Positions 7,705-15,869 of a stretch of 64,000 nt of DNA are shown here, piece after piece. The DNA is taken from positions 372,001 to 436,000 of the forward strand of contig NZ_JAFFSX010000004.1 of assembly GCF_017948485.1 (NCBI RefSeq), given 5' to 3'. Source of the DNA: Streptomyces sp. GESEQ-35. GTDB taxonomy: Bacteria > Actinomycetota > Actinomycetes > Streptomycetales > Streptomycetaceae. Position 1 is the first letter of the stretch, and each line of letters opens with the position of its first letter. The translations under genes and the position numbers were made by a program. The notes under the pieces were generated by a model. That model searched no databases and had not been told where the DNA came from. It was given only the letters and a program-made list of their open reading frames with translations.

Positions 7705-8547
7705 ATGTCGCCGGAAACCTCCCGTGCCGCCCCCGCCCCGGGCGCCCTGCTCCTCTGCCGGGCCGGGGTCGAGTCCGTCGCCCCCGCCGCACAGCTGCTG
7801 CGCGAGCCCATGCTGCTCTCGCCGGCCGGCGCGGAGTGGAGCGTTCTGGTCCCCGAGGGCACGCCGTGGCGGCCGGGCGCCGGCCCCCTCGAACCAGTCG
7901 ACCGGGTCCTCACCGGCTGGGCCACCGCGCTGGCCGTCGGCGCCCCCTGGCCGGTCCTCGCCCTGTGGTGGGACGCCGACCGCAGCGGCTACACGCTCGC
8001 GTCCGGCTTCCGCCGGCCCGTCGGCTATGACTGGCTGGCCAATGGCACCCCGGCCGGTGAGGACGAGGCGATGCGCACCTTCGCCGCCCGTCTGGGGCTC
8101 GACCCGGTGCTGGACGTACAGGACCTCGAGGTGCTGACGAAACCGGACTCCGAGGCCGACGCACGTGCACGCGTGCGTGGCCTGCTCGCCGTCCTCACGC
8201 GCGCGGGAGTGGCCCTTCCCGCCGGCCTCGTCCCCGGCGAACCCGCCGGCCGTCTGCGCGAGGCGGCCCGCGCCCACCCGGAGACCCGGCACGTCGAGTG
8301 GCCCGGCCGGCGTGAGGCGGTCCGTGCGGGACTCGTCGCGGTCGACCGCGGCCGTCTGGGGCCCTGGCTGCCCTGGTCCGGCGACCCCAGGGCCCGCGCC
8401 CTCGCCCTCGCTCACGTGGCGGTGGGCCTCCCGCTGGCGGCCTGGGGCGTACGGCAGCGCAGCGGCGGCTGGATCACGGCGGGGGCGCTGCTGATCGCGC
8501 ACGGCGCGCTCGGGCTGACGTACGAACTGATCCGCCCGCGGGACTGA
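7705..8547 (+). CDS. Hypothetical protein with C-terminal membrane segments
   Basis: A 280-aa protein I do not recognise as a named family. The first 230 residues are soluble, with conserved-looking Trp-rich stretches (VGAPWPVLALWWDADRSG, YDWLANG). Two hydrophobic segments near the end (ALALAHVAVGLPLAAWGV and ITAGALLIAHGALGLTYEL) suggest a membrane anchor with most of the protein cytoplasmic. TAGCGT at 7693-7698, 6 nt before the ATG and 18 bp after ATGACC, suggests a leaderless transcript; a GTG 6 nt upstream is the alternative start. It is divergent from DUF4097 and convergent with the DUF6104 gene. Function unknown. Confidence 0.8.
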   Translation: MSPETSRAAPAPGALLLCRAGVESVAPAAQLLREPMLLSPAGAEWSVLVPEGTPWRPGAGPLEPVDRVLTGWATALAVGAPWPVLALWWDADRSGYTLASGFRRPVGYDWLANGTPAGEDEAMRTFAARLGLDPVLDVQDLEVLTKPDSEADARARVRGLLAVLTRAGVALPAGLVPGEPAGRLREAARAHPETRHVEWPGRREAVRAGLVAVDRGRLGPWLPWSGDPRARALALAHVAVGLPLAAWGVRQRSGGWITAGALLIAHGALGLTYELIRPRD

Positions 8548-8577
8548 CGGCCACGGGCGGAGCGCCCCCGGAATCGC

Positions 8578-8760
8578 CTACTCGTCGTCGTCCTCGTCGT
8601 CCAGCCGCGCCAGCCACGTCGCCAGTCGCTCCACCGGCACCTCGAAGTCCGGGTTCAGATCGACGAACGTCCGCAGCTGCTCGGCGAGCCACTCGAAGGT
8701 GACCTCCTCCTGGCCGCGCCGCTTCTCCAGTTCTTCGATGCCTCGGTCGGTGAAGTACAA
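8578..8760 (-). CDS. DUF6104 family small acidic protein (TTG start)
   Basis: A 60-aa protein starting YFTDRGIEELEKRRG and ending in an acidic DDEDDDE tail; I recognise it as the short DUF6104 family common in streptomycetes. The start codon is TTG, decided by AGGAG 7 nt upstream; no ATG or GTG fits. It has no signal peptide or membrane segment and its function is unknown. It is divergent from the Fxs/VMAP locus, with a perfect hairpin between them. Confidence 0.85.
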   Translation of the reverse strand: MYFTDRGIEELEKRRGQEEVTFEWLAEQLRTFVDLNPDFEVPVERLATWLARLDDEDDDE

Positions 8761-8791
8761 CTCTTGCTCCTGATGCGCACGGGACCAGCCC

Positions 8792-8820
8792 TACGGCCTA
8801 CTCACTCAGGGTAGGCCGTA
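8792..8820. promoter_or_regulatory. Perfect 10-bp inverted repeat in the divergent promoter region
   Basis: TACGGCCTAC (8792-8801) and GTAGGCCGTA (8811-8820) flank a 9-nt loop. It lies upstream of both the DUF6104 gene and the trypsin-co-occurring gene that opens the VMAP locus, so it could be an operator or a 5' leader hairpin. On the locus side TAGCAT (8878-8883) is a possible -10 box with no convincing -35. Confidence 0.45.
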
Positions 8821-8950
8821 CGCGCGCGTGTCCGGTTTCGCACGCTGTGCGGGGTCGCGTGCAACCGGCCGGGCCATTAGCATCGTCGCAGTTCAAGTGG
8901 GGCCCGGTTGGGGGCAGTTGGACCGGGCGCAAGCTCGACGGGGGAGCGGC

Positions 8951-9310
8951 ATGAGTCACATCCAGGAGATCGAACTGCCGGGCGGGACGATCGTCACCGC
9001 CCGGATCGGCAGCGACGACGAGTACGGCGACCAGGAGGACGTCGGCTTCACCGAGGCCGCCCTGGCCAGGGTCGACCAGCTCCGGGAACTGATCACCGCG
9101 GTCGGCGGCACGGTCCTCGACGCCGCCCGCGCGGCGAAGCCCAGCGAGGCGGCCATCACTTTCGGTGTGGAGCTGACGGCCAAGGAGGGCCTGGCCGTCG
9201 CCGTGCTCGCACGGGGCGAGGCCAAGGCGTCCTTGCAGGTCACGCTCACCTGGCAGCTGGACCGGCAGCCCGGCACCGCCGCCGCCGTGCCCCCGTCCGG
9301 CGATGAGTGA
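8951..9310 (+). CDS. Trypsin-co-occurring (CU044_2847-like) protein
   Basis: A 119-aa cytosolic protein with the pattern of the trypco1/CU044_2847 family: an N-terminal strand pair around IELPGGTIVTARIG, then a helical segment, then FGVELTAKEGLAVAVLARGEA. Such proteins occur next to trypsin-like proteases in VMAP-type conflict systems and may regulate or present substrates to them; the role is inferred. GGGGAG lies 4 nt before the ATG. Its 3' end overlaps the protease start by 8 nt, so the two are coupled. It is the first gene of the locus that runs to 20123. Confidence 0.85.
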   Translation: MSHIQEIELPGGTIVTARIGSDDEYGDQEDVGFTEAALARVDQLRELITAVGGTVLDAARAAKPSEAAITFGVELTAKEGLAVAVLARGEAKASLQVTLTWQLDRQPGTAAAVPPSGDE

Positions 9311-11261
9311 GCGCAGGGAGCGCCTCGAGGAGCTGGCGAGAGCCGCCACGGTCCATCTGCTGCCCGCCGGGGGAGCCGACGGGCCGCTGTGGGGCAGCGG
9401 GTTCTTCGTCGCGCCCGGCTGGGTGCTGACGGCCGCGCATGTGCTGCGCCAGCACCTCAGGGCCGACCCCGGCAGGGCGTTCCGGGTGCGCGGCGTGGGC
9501 ATCGACGCCGAGGCGCGACTGGGGCAGTGGCTGCTCGTCAACCCCGCGCTGAAGGACGTACCGGCGGAGCAGGACCTGGCCCTGGTGCGGCTGACCGGGG
9601 ACCCCGACGACCACCAGCACGAGTGCGTGTGGCTCGCCGACCGCGCCGTACGGCATTCCGGAGCCGTCAAGATCTACGGCTACTACCCGGAGCCGCCGCT
9701 CCTCCACGCGCGCGTGGTCGAGGCCGAGATCAACGGCAAAGAGGACGAGTACGGGCTGATCATCAAGCCGGACGTCGAATTCCCGAGCGGTGTCTCGGGC
9801 GGTCCGCTGCTCGACCCGGACACCGGAGCCGTCGTCGGACTGGTCAAGTCGCGCCGGAAGCAGACGGACGGCGGCAAGGCGGTGGCGATCTGCGCGCTGC
9901 GCCGGTTCGGGGAGACGTACCGCACGGTGATGGCGGCTCACGACCGGTGGCACGGCACCGAGCCGGAGTCCGAGAGCGGGGACAACTGGATCGAGCTCCA
10001 GGACCGCCCGCCCGCCGACGACGCCGAGCGCTGGTCACCCGCCGACCGGCGCGAGGCGCTGGACCTGCTCGCCGCGCTGCCCGCCCCGCCCGACGCGTTC
10101 ACCGTGGAGGTCCTGGCGAACCACGCCCTCAGCGGCAGCAAATGGCCGGGCGAGACCCCCGAGCTGCTGACCTGGCGCGACGGCCACGGGCTGCTCTACG
10201 AAGGGCCGTATCCGCGCGACTCGCTCACCTTCCTGCGCTACCTCAAGCACATCGAGGCCTACATAAGCTCCCGGGGCGGCAATTGCGCCGTGCTCGGTGA
10301 ATGGACGCGGAAGCGACTGCGCAAGGACCGGCGCCGCGCCTGGCACGCCCTCGTCGAGGACGTCCGCCTCCCAGAGGCCCTGCGACCCGCCCCCGCCGAC
10401 GGTCCTGAACGTGTCGTGATCCGCTACCCGGGCCCCGGCGAGGGCACCACGGTGGCCGTCCTCCTCGACCCGGTCATCGGCCCTGCGCCCGCCCGGTTCT
10501 TCTGGCAGATCTGGTGCGACGACGGCGCCGGCGCGCCCGAACTGTACGAGGAGGACAGGTCGGTCCACGGGCATCTGCCCGGCGGGCTCGTCCAGGCGCT
10601 GCGGGAACCGCTGAGCCGGCTGCTGCGCGCGAAGGACCGGGCGGACCGGCCCGTACCGCTCGAAGTCGCCCTGCCCGCCGAGTACTTCGACACCGAGGTG
10701 CACCGCTGGCGGTTCGACGACATCGCCGCGCTGAACGACACCGGACACCTCGGCGTACGCCGCCGGGTCGTCCTGCGCTCCCTCGCGCGCCGCGGAGAAC
10801 CGGACAACCTCTGGTCGGAGCGCTGGCAGACGACGGCCGCCCAGCGGCGCTTCTTCGGCTGGCGCACCCCGGAGCGGGGCGTCGTGCCGACCGCGGTGCG
10901 CTACCGCAAGGCCGCCTGCGACCGCATCCCCGTCATGTGCCGCCCGGCAGGTCGGGGCTCCGGGCGTACGGCGATGAAACTCGCCCTGGAGACCGGCCAC
11001 GGCGTCGCCCTCTGGCTCATCGACGGACACACCGGCCCGGCCTGCACCGAGGCCTGCGAAACCCTCCACGCCAAGGCCGAGGAACTGCTCGGCGGTCTCG
11101 GCTGCCTCGCCGAACTCCCGGACCGGCTCCGGCACTTGCGGCAGGACATCAGCGAGCAGCGCGCCGAGGGCCGCTGGGCGGAGCCGCTGGCCATCCTGTA
11201 CGACGACCCGCGGCGCCCGTTGCCCGGCGAGGAGACCGAACCTCTGGACGCGCCGTTGTGA
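9303..11261 (+). CDS. Trypsin-like serine protease with VMAP-C-like C-terminal region
   Basis: A 652-aa protein. Residues 1-220 are a chymotrypsin-fold protease with a complete triad: His46 in LTAAHV, Asp91 in EQDLALVRL and Ser165 in SGVSGGPLL. There is no signal peptide, so it acts in the cytosol. The remaining 430 residues match the VMAP-C type region (vWA-MoxR-associated protein, C-terminal) by context and composition, with a short helical adaptor around 235-275 (DRREALDLLAALPAPPDAF). In VMAP ternary systems this protein is thought to be the activated effector, with MoxR and vWA proteins as NTP-dependent regulators. The protease may alternatively trim the candidate peptide encoded downstream; nothing in the sequence proves either role. 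Confidence 0.9.
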   Translation: MSERRERLEELARAATVHLLPAGGADGPLWGSGFFVAPGWVLTAAHVLRQHLRADPGRAFRVRGVGIDAEARLGQWLLVNPALKDVPAEQDLALVRLTGDPDDHQHECVWLADRAVRHSGAVKIYGYYPEPPLLHARVVEAEINGKEDEYGLIIKPDVEFPSGVSGGPLLDPDTGAVVGLVKSRRKQTDGGKAVAICALRRFGETYRTVMAAHDRWHGTEPESESGDNWIELQDRPPADDAERWSPADRREALDLLAALPAPPDAFTVEVLANHALSGSKWPGETPELLTWRDGHGLLYEGPYPRDSLTFLRYLKHIEAYISSRGGNCAVLGEWTRKRLRKDRRRAWHALVEDVRLPEALRPAPADGPERVVIRYPGPGEGTTVAVLLDPVIGPAPARFFWQIWCDDGAGAPELYEEDRSVHGHLPGGLVQALREPLSRLLRAKDRADRPVPLEVALPAEYFDTEVHRWRFDDIAALNDTGHLGVRRRVVLRSLARRGEPDNLWSERWQTTAAQRRFFGWRTPERGVVPTAVRYRKAACDRIPVMCRPAGRGSGRTAMKLALETGHGVALWLIDGHTGPACTEACETLHAKAEELLGGLGCLAELPDRLRHLRQDISEQRAEGRWAEPLAILYDDPRRPLPGEETEPLDAPL

Positions 11262-11413
11262 ACATCCGGAGGAACATCCACGACAGTCGGCCGAAAAATA
11301 CGGTGTGGAATGCCCTGCCTGGGTACATTTCCAGGGGCCCGTTGCGGGCGCTCACCGCCCCCGTCGGCCAGGACGTGGATGACCACCGACCGTCGACGAG
11401 GAGCGCAGCATGA
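11258..11413 (+). CDS. Possible 51-aa coupled small ORF between protease and MoxR genes
   Basis: The GTG overlaps the protease stop (GTGA) and the TGA overlaps the MoxR start (ATGA), an arrangement expected of a coupled small gene. It starts MNIRRNIHDSRP and is basic. Third-position GC is clearly lower than in its neighbours and rare AGG codons occur, so it may equally be an intergenic segment containing a MoxR promoter. It has no recognisable motif. GAGGAGCG within it is the MoxR ribosome site. Confidence 0.25.
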   Translation: MNIRRNIHDSRPKNTVWNALPGYISRGPLRALTAPVGQDVDDHRPSTRSAA

Positions 11414-12420
11414 GCGAGTGGTTCATCTACCGGGGCACCGGGGGTCCGGATCCGGACAGGATCGGGCAGCTGCCGGCCCCGCCGCCCTGGCGGGCCTTCG
11501 ACGCCCGGGCCGTACGGTACGACGTCCCGGACCTCGACGCCTCGACCCACCGCAGGCTCGGCGCGCGCACCGTCCCGCTGCCCATCCAGGACCCCGACAC
11601 CCTCGAACTCATCAACGCGGCCCTGTACTTGAGGCGCCCCCTCCTCGTCACCGGCGAGCCGGGCGTCGGCAAATCGACGCTCGCCCACTCCGTCGCCCAC
11701 GAACTCGCGCTGGGCCGGGTCCTGGACTGGCCGATCGTCAGCCGCAGCGAACTCAAGGACGGCCTCTACACGTACGACGCCATCGCCCGGCTCCAGGACG
11801 CACAGCTGGAACGTACGAACGAGGAGGGCGAGCCACTCTCCGAGGACATCGGCCGCTACCTCAAACTCGGCCCGCTCGGCACCGCGCTGCTCGCCGCCGA
11901 CCGGCCCCGGGTGCTGCTCATCGACGAGCTGGACAAGAGCGACATCGACCTGCCGAACGACCTGCTGAACGTCCTTGAGGAAGGGCAGTTCCCCATCCCC
12001 GAGCTGGAGCGGATCGCCGACCGTACGCCAACGGTCCGGGTGCTCACCGACGACGGCCGGCGGGTGGAGGTGACGGGCGGCCGGATCCGCTGTCTGGCCT
12101 TCCCGTTCGTCGTCATGACCAGCAACCGCGAGCGGGAGTTCCCGGCCCCGCTGCTGCGCCGCTGCATCCCGCTGGACCTGAAGGCGCCGCGCGACGAGCG
12201 GCTCGCCGCGCTCGTCCAGGCGCACTTCGGCGCGGACGCGTACGAGGCCAACCGCGACATCGTCGGTCAGTTCACCGACGCCGAGGCGGACGGCGCCCTG
12301 CGCCCGACCGACCAGCTCCTCAACGCGATCTTCCTCGCCCAGCACGCCGCCCGCGACGCGGCCCGCCGGGAGGAGATCTCCGAGCTGCTCATGCAGCCCC
12401 TGGACCGCGGGCCCCGGTAG
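11410..12420 (+). CDS. MoxR-type AAA+ ATPase
   Basis: A 336-aa single-module AAA+ ATPase of the MoxR group. Walker A is GEPGVGKST (82-90), Walker B VLLIDELDK (168-176), sensor 1 around VVMTSNRE, with an arginine-finger stretch at PLLRRC. MoxR proteins work with vWA proteins as chaperone-like remodelers; the vWA partner starts 3 nt after this stop. Together with the preceding VMAP-type protease this makes the VMAP-MoxR-vWA trio. ATP hydrolysis presumably controls activation of the effector. GAGGAGCG lies 5 nt before the ATG. Confidence 0.93.
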   Translation: MSEWFIYRGTGGPDPDRIGQLPAPPPWRAFDARAVRYDVPDLDASTHRRLGARTVPLPIQDPDTLELINAALYLRRPLLVTGEPGVGKSTLAHSVAHELALGRVLDWPIVSRSELKDGLYTYDAIARLQDAQLERTNEEGEPLSEDIGRYLKLGPLGTALLAADRPRVLLIDELDKSDIDLPNDLLNVLEEGQFPIPELERIADRTPTVRVLTDDGRRVEVTGGRIRCLAFPFVVMTSNREREFPAPLLRRCIPLDLKAPRDERLAALVQAHFGADAYEANRDIVGQFTDAEADGALRPTDQLLNAIFLAQHAARDAARREEISELLMQPLDRGPR

Positions 12421-12423
12421 CCG

Positions 12424-15400
12424 ATGTCCGCGCCCGGCACCCCCACAGGCGACGCGAGCGGCGCGCTCGCGGCGCTGGTCGCGCGGCTGCGCGACGCCGG
12501 GATCCCGCCGGGCGTCGAGGAGCTCGCGGACGCGCTGTGGCTGGCCCGCTGGCTGCCCGGGACACCCGACCGACCGGCCTCACCCGACTCCACCGCCGGC
12601 GGCCCCACGTCCGGCCCGGCCGACGCCCCCGGCTCCCGGCCGGCCCGGCCGCACTCCGTCCCCGCCGCGGAAGACGCACCGGCCGAACAACCCGACGGCG
12701 CCCGCCTGTTCGCGCCCGGCGAGGGCAGTGACACCCCCGGCGGCCGCATGGCGCCCGTCCACGTCCCCGCCGCACCCGTCCTGCCCGAACCGCTCTCCCT
12801 GCAACGAGGGTTACGCCCCCTCCAGCGGTACCGTGCGCCCGTACGGCCCGTCCCCCGCGTCCTCGACGAACAGGCCACCGCCGAACGGGCCGCCGAGTCC
12901 GGACTCGTCCTGCCCGTCATGCGCACCGAACGGCGCCGCGAGGCACGCCTGCTGCTCCTGATGGACGTCTCCACCTCCACTGTCGTGTGGCAGCAGGCGC
13001 TCGACGAACTGCGCCAGGTCTGCGAACGCGCCGGAGCCTTCCGCGAGGTACAGGTGCAGTACCTGCACGAGGCGCCCGGCGGCCTGCCCGGCTACGCCTC
13101 CGCTGCCGAGCACCCCGGCCCGCTGCATGCGCCGGAACAGCTCAGCGACCCCACCGGACGCCGGCTGACCCTCGTCCTCAGTGACTGCGCCGGGCCGATG
13201 TGGCGCAGCGGTCGTATGCACCGGCTGCTGCACGGCTGGGCGGCCACGGCGCCGGTCGCCGTGGTGCAGCCGCTGCCGCAGCGCATGTGGCTGCGCACCC
13301 ATCTGCCCGCCCGGCGTGGACTGTTGCACCGGCGCGAAGGGCCCGCCGGCGCGCTGGAGTTCCTCCCGGAGCGCGGGCGTGCCCAGCAGGGTGCGCTGCC
13401 CGTGCCCGTCCTCGCGCTGCGCCGGCCGTCCGTGGAGGGCTGGGCCCGGCTGGTCTCCGGCGCCACCGGACAGGCCCTCGCCGCCGCCGCCGGCTGGGTA
13501 CGCGCCGACCAGCCCGCGTCCGGCGCGCCGGTGCGGGCCACGGAGGACATCAGCGGTGCGGAACGCGTCGGCGTCTTCTGGCGCACCGCGTCCCCGGAGG
13601 CCCGCCGGCTCGCCGTGTACCTGTCCGCCGTACCGCTGTATCTGCCGGTCATGCAGCTCGTCCAGCACGCGATGCTCGCCGGGAGCGGTCCCGACGTGCT
13701 GTCCGAGGTGTTGCTGAGCGGACTGCTCAAGCGCCGTCAGGACGCGGACGAGCCGCGGGCCGTACGGTACGACTTCCTGTCCGGGGTGGCGACCGAGCTG
13801 CGGACGCGGCTGGCCGTCGAGGACGTCGAACTGCTGCTGAAGCACTGTTCCGCGTACGTGGAGCGGAAGTTCGGACGCAGCGCGCGGAACTTTCCCGCGC
13901 TGGCCCGGGCGTTTCTGCGGGGAGCGGTCGACCCCACTGCCGCCGCGTCGCCCGCGGTCGGGCTGGGCGAGGAGCAGGAGCCGGCCGGGCTGCGCGCCTT
14001 CGCAGAGGTGTCGGCGGACGTGCTGCGCGACCTCGGTACGCGGATCCCGGTGGTGACGACGACACCGCCCGAGCTGACCGCGGGCGACCTGCTCGGCAAC
14101 GGACGCGAGGCGATCGAGCGGTACGGGCGAGAGGGGCTCACCCGGGAACTCGACGCCGCCGTGGGGTACTTGAGGCTGGCTGCCGGGATCGCGGGGAGCG
14201 GTGAGGAGCGGGCGGCGGCGGGGGAGGAGCTGGCGAACGCGCTGCTGGCGAGGTGGCGGGTGCGGGGCGTGGGGGAGGACCTGCGGGACGCCTGGGAGGC
14301 GATCGCGGAGTCGGAGAGCGGAAGTGCGCGGGGGCGGTTGCTACGCGGGTTGATCTGTGGGGAGATCGCGGGTCAGGTGAGCGCGCGGGGCATCGAGTTC
14401 GAGGGAGTGCCGGGGAGTCTTCGGGAGTGGGCGCGCGGTGCGGCGCACCCGCGCCACCCCGTCGAGGACTACGCGCTGGCTGTGGCACTGGACGTGGCCG
14501 ACCGGGAACTGGAGGCGGTGCGGGCGGAGGAGCTCGACGAGCGGCCCGGCACGGGGCTGCCGGCCGTCGGGCAGATGCTGATGCGCGTACGCCGCTCGAT
14601 CGCCGAGTCCGGCGTACGCGCCGCCGGTCCGGACGGCCCGTTCCGCGCCGCCGTCGATCCCGAGAAGTGGTACGTCGCCCACATGGAGCGGGCCGCCGAG
14701 GCAGGGAGCCGACTCGTCCGGCCGTCCGGACCCGCGCTGCCCCTCGTCGCCCTGGGCCACCTGTGGCTCGATCTGGCGCGGCAGCACGCGGGCAGCGGCT
14801 TCGTGAGACCGGCCGTACGCCGTGCTGAGCTTGCCGCCCTCGCCGCCGCGCGCGCCGCCGAGGCGTTCCGCGCGGCGGTGTCCGACGAGGACACCCTCCC
14901 CGCCGAGGAGCGTTGCAAGGCCTGGCTGGCTCTGGCGGACGCGGTCGAGTACCAGGGGCGCGACGCGGACGGACACCCCACGACGCGTGAGGCATTGGAG
15001 CAGGCCCTCGCCGCCGCCGGTGACAACGCGCTGCTGCGCCTGGAGTGCATGCTGCGCAGCGCACGACTCCATCTGCGCGCGTACGGCGAGACACGCGTCC
15101 CCGCCGAGCGGGACCGTGCCATCGACGCATGGGCCGGCGCAGAGCTGCTGCTGGGAGAGGACCATCCGCTCCGCGCGTCGGTCCTGACCAACTTCGGCCT
15201 GACCCTGCTGAAGCGCGCCGAGACCGAGGGCTCCGTCGCGGACACCCACCACGCCATCCGGGTCCTGCGCACCGCGGTGGAGGAGAGCCGGGACGAGGCC
15301 TACCTGCCGGTGCAGCGCATGACGCTCGGACGGGCCCACGTCCAGCGCTTCGCATTCGAGGGCGTGCTGGCCGACCTCCACGAGGCGGACTGGATACTGG

Positions 15401-15717
15401 GCGAGGCCATCCGGGACTCCGAGGACCCCGAGGTACTGGCGTCCTGCTGGAACACGAGGGGAGAAGTGTTCCGGCATCTCGGCCACCGCACGGGCACACC
15501 GGCGCACCTGCACCGCGCGGTCGAGTGCTTCACACACGTCATCGGCCTCGCACGCGACCTGGGAGACGACGCCATGGCGGCCGAGGCGCTCATCGGCCGG
15601 GCCCGGACCCGGGAGGACCTCGGCAGGGTCACCGCCGCCCGCGCCGACTACGAAGAGGCCCGGCGCCTCGACCCCCGTGCGGCCACCCGCCTGGACCCCG
15701 AGACGGCCCCCGAGTGA
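12424..15717 (+). CDS. SAV_2336-type vWA protein with long helical-repeat C-terminus
   Basis: A 1097-aa cytosolic protein. Residues 1-160 include a Pro/Ala-rich linker (about 45-130). A degenerate von Willebrand A domain begins near 170 with the metal-site sequence LLLLMDVSTST (Asp181, Ser183, Ser185). Residues about 360-530 resemble the SAV_2336-type helical domain. From about 560 to the end the protein is Ala/Leu/Arg/Glu-rich helical repeat, TPR-like toward the C-terminus (AIRVLRTAVEESRDEAYLP, AVECFTHVIGLARDLGDDA). It should pair with the MoxR ATPase encoded just upstream. Its TGA overlaps the GTG of the candidate precursor peptide. Confidence 0.9.
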   Translation: MSAPGTPTGDASGALAALVARLRDAGIPPGVEELADALWLARWLPGTPDRPASPDSTAGGPTSGPADAPGSRPARPHSVPAAEDAPAEQPDGARLFAPGEGSDTPGGRMAPVHVPAAPVLPEPLSLQRGLRPLQRYRAPVRPVPRVLDEQATAERAAESGLVLPVMRTERRREARLLLLMDVSTSTVVWQQALDELRQVCERAGAFREVQVQYLHEAPGGLPGYASAAEHPGPLHAPEQLSDPTGRRLTLVLSDCAGPMWRSGRMHRLLHGWAATAPVAVVQPLPQRMWLRTHLPARRGLLHRREGPAGALEFLPERGRAQQGALPVPVLALRRPSVEGWARLVSGATGQALAAAAGWVRADQPASGAPVRATEDISGAERVGVFWRTASPEARRLAVYLSAVPLYLPVMQLVQHAMLAGSGPDVLSEVLLSGLLKRRQDADEPRAVRYDFLSGVATELRTRLAVEDVELLLKHCSAYVERKFGRSARNFPALARAFLRGAVDPTAAASPAVGLGEEQEPAGLRAFAEVSADVLRDLGTRIPVVTTTPPELTAGDLLGNGREAIERYGREGLTRELDAAVGYLRLAAGIAGSGEERAAAGEELANALLARWRVRGVGEDLRDAWEAIAESESGSARGRLLRGLICGEIAGQVSARGIEFEGVPGSLREWARGAAHPRHPVEDYALAVALDVADRELEAVRAEELDERPGTGLPAVGQMLMRVRRSIAESGVRAAGPDGPFRAAVDPEKWYVAHMERAAEAGSRLVRPSGPALPLVALGHLWLDLARQHAGSGFVRPAVRRAELAALAAARAAEAFRAAVSDEDTLPAEERCKAWLALADAVEYQGRDADGHPTTREALEQALAAAGDNALLRLECMLRSARLHLRAYGETRVPAERDRAIDAWAGAELLLGEDHPLRASVLTNFGLTLLKRAETEGSVADTHHAIRVLRTAVEESRDEAYLPVQRMTLGRAHVQRFAFEGVLADLHEADWILGEAIRDSEDPEVLASCWNTRGEVFRHLGHRTGTPAHLHRAVECFTHVIGLARDLGDDAMAAEALIGRARTREDLGRVTAARADYEEARRLDPRAATRLDPETAPE

Positions 15718-15869
15718 CGGCCCGCCCGGACGACACCCACATACCCCTCCCCCCAATCCCTCACCCGGACCGCACCGACCACCCGGTATTCGCCGCGATC
15801 CTCGCCGATCTCCGCACCCGGGAAGGGGAGCAGCACCCAGTCGTCGCCCACTACGAAGACGCCCCATGA
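15714..15869 (+). CDS. Candidate RiPP precursor peptide, YxDxx-COOH variant of FxsA
   Basis: A 51-aa peptide that overlaps the vWA stop by 4 nt (GTGA) and the radical SAM start by 4 nt (ATGA), so all three are coupled. Residues 1-22 are Pro/Asp/His-rich. Residues 23-37 (HPVFAAILADLRTRE) form one helix, like the leader helix of FxsA peptides. The tail is VVAHYEDAP. FxsA peptides end in Phe-x-Ser-x-x; here Tyr47 takes the Phe place and Asp49 the Ser place, with exactly two residues after. If FxsB acts here, a Tyr-Glu-Asp cyclophane or a crosslink at His46/Tyr47 is the prediction. No canonical FxSxx peptide exists elsewhere in the locus. Family placement is my inference. Confidence 0.65.
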   Translation: MTARPDDTHIPLPPIPHPDRTDHPVFAAILADLRTREGEQHPVVAHYEDAP

